Shown here: positions 61,685-64,000 of the stretch, piece by piece
Numbering within the stretch: position 1 is the stretch's first letter
Layout of the letters: each line of letters starts with the position of its first letter
Assembly: GCA_963715285.1 (NCBI GenBank)
Contig: CAVQRU010000017.1
Location: 124,001 to 188,000, forward strand
Direction of reading: 5' to 3'
From: Sva-07 sp963715285
GTDB lineage: Bacteria > Actinomycetota > Acidimicrobiia > Acidimicrobiales > Ilumatobacteraceae
DNA: 64,000 bases
Notes under the pieces: model-generated
What the model was told of the DNA's origin: nothing
Databases searched by the model: none
Seen by the model: only the letters and a program-made list of their open reading frames with translations
Made by a program: the position numbers and the translations under genes

Positions 61685-62971
61685 CTACCGATGCTTCGTC
61701 ACCGCCGGAGGAGCGGCCGCCTTGCGCTCGAGGTATCGCGTGAGTGGCGCCGGCAGGGCGGCGGGACGATCACCCCAGTCGTAGACCACGGACGATCGCG
61801 CCACGACGTCCTGCAGGGCCCGGCGACGACGGTCGACCAGTGCCATCAGCGCGCCCACACCGAACAGCAGGAAACTGAAAGGAAGCACGATGGTGCGAAT
61901 CGCTGCGGCGCCGGGGCTGAGCGGCTCACCGTCGCTGCTGATCACCTTGATGCCCACGAGCGCCTGTGAGATCGTGCGCCCGGTGAGCGCCTGCGAGATC
62001 CAGAAGTAGGTGAACCCGTACAGCAGCAGGAGCAGGCCGGGCAGCCATCCTCCGTTCGGGTCGATGGTCGCGCCGAAGAGCACGTCGGCGAGATAGCCGA
62101 CGCCGGCCAGCAACAGCGTGAATGTTGACGAGATCAGGAACACGTCGAGACCCAGCGCCCCGATCCGTGAGACCGGCCCTGCATAGCGCCCGCTCATGGT
62201 GGCCCCGTCGCCGACGAGTGCCTCGTGACCCGCCGCCAACGGAGGTCCGGCCGGCAGCGACTCGTAGTCGCGTCGCAGCAGACGGTTCACCGTGCGCATG
62301 GCGATCTCGTCGATGCCGACCACCTGGCGGCGCAGGAGGTCGACGAACCTGCCGACCGCCCCCTTCGTGCTCTCCGCGACGATCGCGTCGATGTCGAGCG
62401 ACGCCGCGATCGCGTCCACGTCGACCCGGGCAACGACGCGGTCGACGTCGATCCGGTCTGCTGCGGCGTTCAGATCGACCCGGGCGACCGCCGCATCGAG
62501 GTCCACGCGGGCGACGGCCGCGTCCAGGTCGACCCGGGCGACCACGCGCTCGACATCGACCCGATCGACGGCCGCGTCCAGATCGACCCGGGCGACCACG
62601 CGCTCGACATCGACCCGATCGACGATCGCGTCCAGGTCGAGTCGAGACACGATCCGCTCGACGTCGACGCGGTCGACGATCGCGTCGACGTCGATCCGGC
62701 CGACGAGTCGATCGAGGTCGATGCGACTCATCAGCGCGTCGACATCGACCCGGTCGAGCAACGCGTCCACGTCGAGCCGCGACACGAGTGCGTTCACGTC
62801 GATGCGATCGAGCACCGCATCGACGTCGATCCGGTCGATCAGCGCATTCACGTCGATGCGGTCGACCAGGTCGTCGGGATCGACAGCGTCGGCAACCACG
62901 GGGACGACCACGGACGCGATCGCGTCGAACGGGCGCTGGAACACGCCCCTGGGGTGGTCGCTGTCACCCAT
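61685..62971 (-). CDS. RDD-family membrane protein with 18 nonapeptide repeats
   Basis: 428 aa, function unknown. Residues 1-37 are a short lead; 38-199 are 18 tandem 9-residue units with consensus [R/S]-[I/V/L]-D-[V/L/I]-[D/N/E]-[A/R]-x-x-[D/A/S]; then a linker (TKGAVGRFVDLLRRQVVGIDEI) and the RDD domain with about three spans (ALGLDVFLISSTFTLLLAGVGYL, LLLLLYGFTYFWISQAL, TIVLPFSFLLFGVGALMAL) and RDD-typical GRTISQALVGIKV. The ATG at 62971 is set by TACGAT 6 nt upstream. RDD proteins may be small-molecule or ion transporters; the repeat region would lie in the cytosol. Confidence 0.88.
   Translation of the reverse strand: MGDSDHPRGVFQRPFDAIASVVVPVVADAVDPDDLVDRIDVNALIDRIDVDAVLDRIDVNALVSRLDVDALLDRVDVDALMSRIDLDRLVGRIDVDAIVDRVDVERIVSRLDLDAIVDRVDVERVVARVDLDAAVDRVDVERVVARVDLDAAVARVDLDAAVARVDLNAAADRIDVDRVVARVDVDAIAASLDIDAIVAESTKGAVGRFVDLLRRQVVGIDEIAMRTVNRLLRRDYESLPAGPPLAAGHEALVGDGATMSGRYAGPVSRIGALGLDVFLISSTFTLLLAGVGYLADVLFGATIDPNGGWLPGLLLLLYGFTYFWISQALTGRTISQALVGIKVISSDGEPLSPGAAAIRTIVLPFSFLLFGVGALMALVDRRRRALQDVVARSSVVYDWGDRPAALPAPLTRYLERKAAAPPAVTKHR
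62375..62860 (-). repeat. 27-bp coding tandem repeat array (18 units) in the RDD gene
   Basis: Each 27-bp unit encodes one nonapeptide, e.g. RVDLDAAVA and RVDVERVVA; neighbouring units such as those at 62500-62600 are near-identical at DNA level, older ones diverged, so the array seems to grow by recent duplication in its centre. Confidence 0.9.
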
Positions 62972-62977
62972 GAGGCA

Positions 62978-62983
62978 ATCGTA
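62978..62983 (-). promoter_or_regulatory. -10 box TACGAT for the RDD-repeat gene
   Basis: Minus strand TACGAT, 6 nt before ATG at 62971; it decides the start. Confidence 0.5.
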
Positions 62984-63084
62984 CCCACCCCGGTCGGCCG
63001 GGTCGTCGCCGCAGAGGCTCAGGTCGACACGCTGCACCCACGATCATCGGGCCCCGACGACCCACCGGATCCGCTGCGGGCCCG

Positions 63085-63858
63085 TCAGCTCCCGCCGTCG
63101 CCGCTGCTGACGACGAGAGCGGGAAGCACCTCGCCGATCTGGCCGACGAGCAGCCAGTCGGCGTAGCGATCCATCGCCGTCTCGGCGCCGTTGACGATGA
63201 TCACCCGCGCGCCGGCGGCCTTTGCCCTGGGCACGCAGTTGGCGGCCGGGAACACGCTGAGCGTCGACCCGACCGCCAGCAGGACGTCGCACTCCTCGCT
63301 CACCTGCAGTGCGCGGTCGATCACCTCGGGAACGAGCGCCTGACCGAAGCTGATCGTGTCGCTCTTCAAGATGCCGCCGCACACCAGACACGGAGGGTCG
63401 TCCACGCCCGCGCGCACCCGATCGAGCGCCTCGGCCATCGGCCGGCGATCGTTGCATTCCCAACACCTGGTCCACCAGACGGTGCCGTGGACCTCGATCA
63501 CCTTGGCGGGGTCGTTGCCCGCCTTCTGATGGAGCCCGTCGATGTTCTGGGTGACGACACCGTGGAGTCGGCCCTGCCGCTCGAGTTCGACGATCGCCGC
63601 ATGCCCGTGGTTCGGTTCGGCCGTCCACGCGGGCGTCACCAGACGGTTCTGCCATGCTGCCCGGCGCACCTCGGGGTCGTTGAGGTAGTACTCGATGTTC
63701 GACGCCTTCTCGGCGGCCGGGTTCTTCGTCCAGAGTCCGTTCGGGCCGCGGAAGTCGGGGATCCCCGAGTCGGTCGAGATTCCGGCACCCGTCAACACCA
63801 CGATCCGTCGTGCTGCGTCGAGCGCGTCACGAGCAGCGGCGATGAGGTCGTCGGACAT
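63085..63858 (-). CDS. NAD-dependent protein deacylase (Sir2 family)
   Basis: 257 aa sirtuin. Removes acyl groups from lysines using NAD. Seen: VVLTGAGISTDSGIPDFRGPNGLW (NAD loop), VTQNIDGLHQKAG, catalytic EVHGTVWWTRCWEC with the first zinc CxxC, second pair CLVCGG, and LLAVGSTLSVFPAANCVP. It lacks the Tyr/Arg pair that marks succinyl-preferring bacterial CobB in the place I can see (ENPAA-like KNPAAEKASNIEYY), so deacetylase or other acyl preference is open. ATG 63858 is chosen since the conserved helix DDLIAAARDAL follows; CACAGT 6 nt upstream is a weak -10. An in-frame ATG at 63915 is less likely. Confidence 0.93.
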   Translation of the reverse strand: MSDDLIAAARDALDAARRIVVLTGAGISTDSGIPDFRGPNGLWTKNPAAEKASNIEYYLNDPEVRRAAWQNRLVTPAWTAEPNHGHAAIVELERQGRLHGVVTQNIDGLHQKAGNDPAKVIEVHGTVWWTRCWECNDRRPMAEALDRVRAGVDDPPCLVCGGILKSDTISFGQALVPEVIDRALQVSEECDVLLAVGSTLSVFPAANCVPRAKAAGARVIIVNGAETAMDRYADWLLVGQIGEVLPALVVSSGDGGS

Positions 63859-63904
63859 CCCGACACTGTGCCGGGCCCGCGGTTCCGAGGGCAAGTGGTG
63901 ACGA

Positions 63905-63910
63905 TACGAT
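63905..63910 (+). promoter_or_regulatory. -10 box TACGAT for the last gene
   Basis: TACGAT 36 bp before the ATG, giving a leader of about 28 nt with a GAAAGGG ribosome site, so a leadered mRNA. Confidence 0.4.
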
Positions 63911-63945
63911 TCCATCCACCAACCATCTTGAAAGGGTGTTTCACA

Positions 63946-64000
63946 ATGGGTTTGTTTGATGCGGTCAAGGGTCTGTTCAGCGGTGACGGCCTGAGCGGTG
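63946..64000 (+). CDS. Start of a small-protein gene, truncated by window edge (possibly YidB/DUF937-like)
   Basis: Only 18 codons are visible: MGLFDAVKGLFSGDGLSG. The Met-Gly-Leu-Phe-Asp beginning and Gly/Leu-rich continuation resemble the start of YidB/DUF937 proteins, but this is too short to assign. The ribosome site AAAGGG lies 9 nt upstream and a TACGAT promoter precedes it, so the gene start is well supported. AT-richer codons (GGT, TTG, TTT, GAT) than its neighbours are typical of a highly expressed or recently acquired small gene, but the sample is tiny. Confidence 0.5.
   Translation, partial: MGLFDAVKGLFSGDGLSG

Noticed and set aside
62375..62860. Regular repeats that might be a CRISPR array
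   Set aside because: Units are contiguous 27-bp coding repeats without unique spacers and keep one reading frame.

Overview
The window is dense, high-GC, gene-packed chromosome with no phage, integrase, IS element, CRISPR array, rRNA or tRNA that I can see. Gene content and order point to an actinobacterium, most likely of the class Acidimicrobiia (Ilumatobacter-like). Markers are cofD for coenzyme F420, a DUF3499 protein, a DUF5719 protein beside a giant GT2 membrane protein, an actinobacterial-type dapD, an AccA3-like BC-BCCP fusion, an LpdA-like flavoprotein, and many leaderless genes. The organism call is an inference from gene families, not from a marker gene.

Layout. 1-1.7 kb: two ATPases of a peptide ABC importer, one cut by the window edge. 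1.8-18 kb: a block that recalls the sahH-phosphomannomutase-DUF3499 neighbourhood of other actinobacteria (adenosylhomocysteinase, exported repeat protein, Trm112-like protein, phosphomannomutase, PTPS-related membrane protein, CPBP protease, DUF3499, FtsH, membrane thioredoxin, DUF5719, GT2). 18-35.4 kb: a surface-polysaccharide region with a flippase, GDP-mannose 4,6-dehydratase and GDP-fucose synthase, a sugar-1-phosphate nucleotidyltransferase, four GT4 glycosyltransferases, the complete dTDP-rhamnose set (rmlA, C, B, D) and an LCP ligase. CofD and a Mug-type DNA glycosylase are embedded in it. 35.5-43.5 kb: biotin ligase and acyl-CoA carboxylase alpha subunit, diverging from a 19-bp spacer; LpdA-like oxidoreductase, M15-like peptidase, lysS, dapD. 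43.5-64 kb: a mosaic of single genes and pairs (LigD-type polymerase, DMT exporters, pirin, nitroreductase, ThrH-type phosphatase, P2-type ATPase, MFS, acyl-CoA mutase large subunit, a decayed deoxyribosyltransferase, RidA, class II aldolase, membrane spermidine-synthase-like protein, alkylsulfatase, rhodanese-MoeB fusion, RDD protein with nonapeptide repeats, Sir2).

How the genes work together. Phosphomannomutase, a GDP-mannose-type pyrophosphorylase, GMD and GDP-fucose synthase can lead from mannose-6-P to GDP-L-fucose. RmlA/B/C/D make dTDP-L-rhamnose. The GT4 enzymes would assemble a repeat unit, the flippase would export it and the LCP protein would attach it to the wall. BirA would biotinylate the BCCP domain of the carboxylase, and the mutase fits the propionate/methylmalonyl branch.

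Regulation. About twenty genes have a TAnnnT -10 box 6-9 nt before the chosen start codon, so leaderless transcription seems to be the default; I used this to choose starts. Several convergent gene ends share a palindrome with core GGGTCAGACCC that also supplies the stop codons. Tandem repeats lie across the start of cofD (17-bp unit) and before the P-type ATPase (9-bp unit). No stretch longer than 300 bases lacks a gene.
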